Source: Crocinitomicaceae bacterium
Lineage (GTDB): Bacteria; Bacteroidota; Bacteroidia; Flavobacteriales_D; Crocinitomicaceae
Assembly (NCBI GenBank): GCA_030830205.1
Contig: JAURNL010000002.1
Location: 1-34,200, forward strand
Direction of reading: 5' to 3'
DNA: 34,200 bases
Position numbers and translations under genes: made by a program. Every line of letters begins with the position of its first letter. Within the stretch, counting starts at the first letter, position 1. The notes under the pieces were generated by a model. The model saw only the letters and a program-made list of their open reading frames with translations. It was not told the origin of the DNA and searched no databases. This document shows positions 33,482 through 34,200 of the stretch, one piece after another.

Positions 33482-34200
33482 CGGAATTGCAGGAGGTCAT
33501 TGCCCGCCATAAATGCTTTGGCATCCATACGCTTTTTACCCTCCATCTGAATTTCTTTCACGAGTAAAGTAGTTTGTTGGCCACAAGGAAACAATATGCC
33601 TTCTTTACTCGCCTTAGGGCCATCCGTTCTATAACAACCTTGCGCACTAATTTCAGAACTAAAAATTTTAAATTGAACCAGCGCTTGTTTTTGTACCGAC
33701 CAAAGTTGGCACCATGCGGCGGGGTATGGGTCTAGGCCCCTTACAAGATTGTGAATTTCTAGAGCTGTCTGCGACCAATCAATTTTTGTGTTTTCCTTGA
33801 AAAGTTTCGGCGCTAAAGCTCGTTTTCCCGTGAGTGCATTTTGAGCTTGTGGAACTACCGTTCCATCGGCTAAGGCGTTACAAGTTGCAAGTGTAAGATG
33901 AGCGCCTTTATCTTGCAAAAGATCGTGTAATTCCCCAACATTCATGGTGTCAGAAATGGCAACTGTTTCTTGCATCAAAATACTGCCGGCATCAATTTCT
34001 TCGTTGATTAAAAATGTAGTTACACCCGTTTCTTGCTCGCCATTGATGAGCGCCCAATTGATAGGTGCAGCTCCGCGATAAGCGGGAAGGAGCGAGGCAT
34101 GCAAATTAAAGGTGCCAAGTCTTGGTAACTTCCAGACAACATCAGGCAACATACGGAATGCAACAACAACAAATACGTCGGCTCGTAGAGCGCTCAGGTC
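33475..34200 (-). CDS. fmt: methionyl-tRNA formyltransferase, 5' partial
   Basis: Fmt transfers a formyl group from 10-formyl-tetrahydrofolate to initiator Met-tRNA. The visible part shows FNLHASLLPAYRGAAPINWALINGEQETGVTTFLINEEIDAGSILMQE, with the formyltransferase motif HxSLLPxYRG and the catalytic Asp in DAGSIL. A C-terminal domain follows with PKLFKENTKIDWSQTALEIHNLVRGLDPYPAAW. The track's Met at 34152 is internal: the 16 codons up to the right edge encode DLSALRADVFVVVAFR, which is typical Fmt sequence. The gene's start therefore lies beyond the window. Confidence 0.96.
   Translation of the reverse strand, partial: DLSALRADVFVVVAFRMLPDVVWKLPRLGTFNLHASLLPAYRGAAPINWALINGEQETGVTTFLINEEIDAGSILMQETVAISDTMNVGELHDLLQDKGAHLTLATCNALADGTVVPQAQNALTGKRALAPKLFKENTKIDWSQTALEIHNLVRGLDPYPAAWCQLWSVQKQALVQFKIFSSEISAQGCYRTDGPKASKEGILFPCGQQTTLLVKEIQMEGKKRMDAKAFMAGNDLLQFRY

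Noticed and set aside
1-34200. CRISPR arrays, insertion sequences, tRNA/rRNA genes, prophage or defence loci
   Set aside because: I saw no spaced direct repeats, transposase or integrase motifs, tRNA cloverleaf, or phage or defence protein families on either strand.

Overview
The window looks like a chromosomal segment of a Bacteroidota bacterium, most likely a Flavobacteriales-type lineage. The evidence is gldH (gliding lipoprotein), a RicT/PSP1 gene directly before it, a TonB-dependent receptor behind a TPP riboswitch, a LETM1-related biofilm-associated protein, Bacteroidota-type LptD, lamin-tail surface protein, and repeated matches to the Bacteroidota promoter -7 element TAnnTTTG. No tRNA, rRNA, insertion sequence, CRISPR array or prophage was seen. 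No gene-free stretch exceeds about 175 bases.

Layout from left to right: (1) a 5'-truncated AddA/RecB-like helicase-nuclease on +. (2) A leftward cluster of radA, rsmI, holB, ricT, gldH and a DUF6495-like gene, followed by a separately promoted lipoprotein and a degenerate CTP-synthase-type amidotransferase. (3) A rightward unit with a small acidic-tailed protein, deoC, a complete aldehyde dehydrogenase and a truncated partner. (4) A leftward unit of amidase, MlaD/MCE protein, cytochrome-b-like/4Fe-4S protein, CCG-domain protein and a small conserved protein. (5) lptD on +, diverging from the amidase across only 22 bases. (6) A leftward six-gene unit: lamin-tail surface protein, small barrel, LETM1-related protein, unknown protein, ABC ATPase and YihY/BrkB. 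(7) asd on +. (8) A leftward fructokinase-like gene behind a broken sugar transporter. (9) A TPP riboswitch, its TonB-dependent receptor and a TonB-C/beta-barrel fusion on +. (10) fmt on -, cut by the right edge.

Most of this is housekeeping or envelope biology. Envelope and surface functions recur (LptD, MCE, amidase, GldH, lamin-tail protein, TonB receptor). The deoC-ALDH unit can plausibly turn deoxyribose-5-phosphate into glyceraldehyde-3-phosphate and acetate. The riboswitch marks the TonB receptor as a thiamin-class importer.

The points most worth a second look are the split ALDH16-like pair beside an animal-type DERA, the riboswitch leader with a 7-nt anti-aptamer complement, the TonB-C/barrel fusion, the sugar transporter with both an internal deletion and a frameshift at a T8 tract, and the translationally coupled LETM1-related/unknown/ABC/YihY cluster. 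I found no clear defence or mobile system. Several ORF-track starts were corrected: the helicase and fmt run off the edges; radA, the lamin-tail protein, the TonB receptor, the 13712 gene and YihY start later; lptD, the MCE gene and holB have no plausible ATG and use TTG or GTG.
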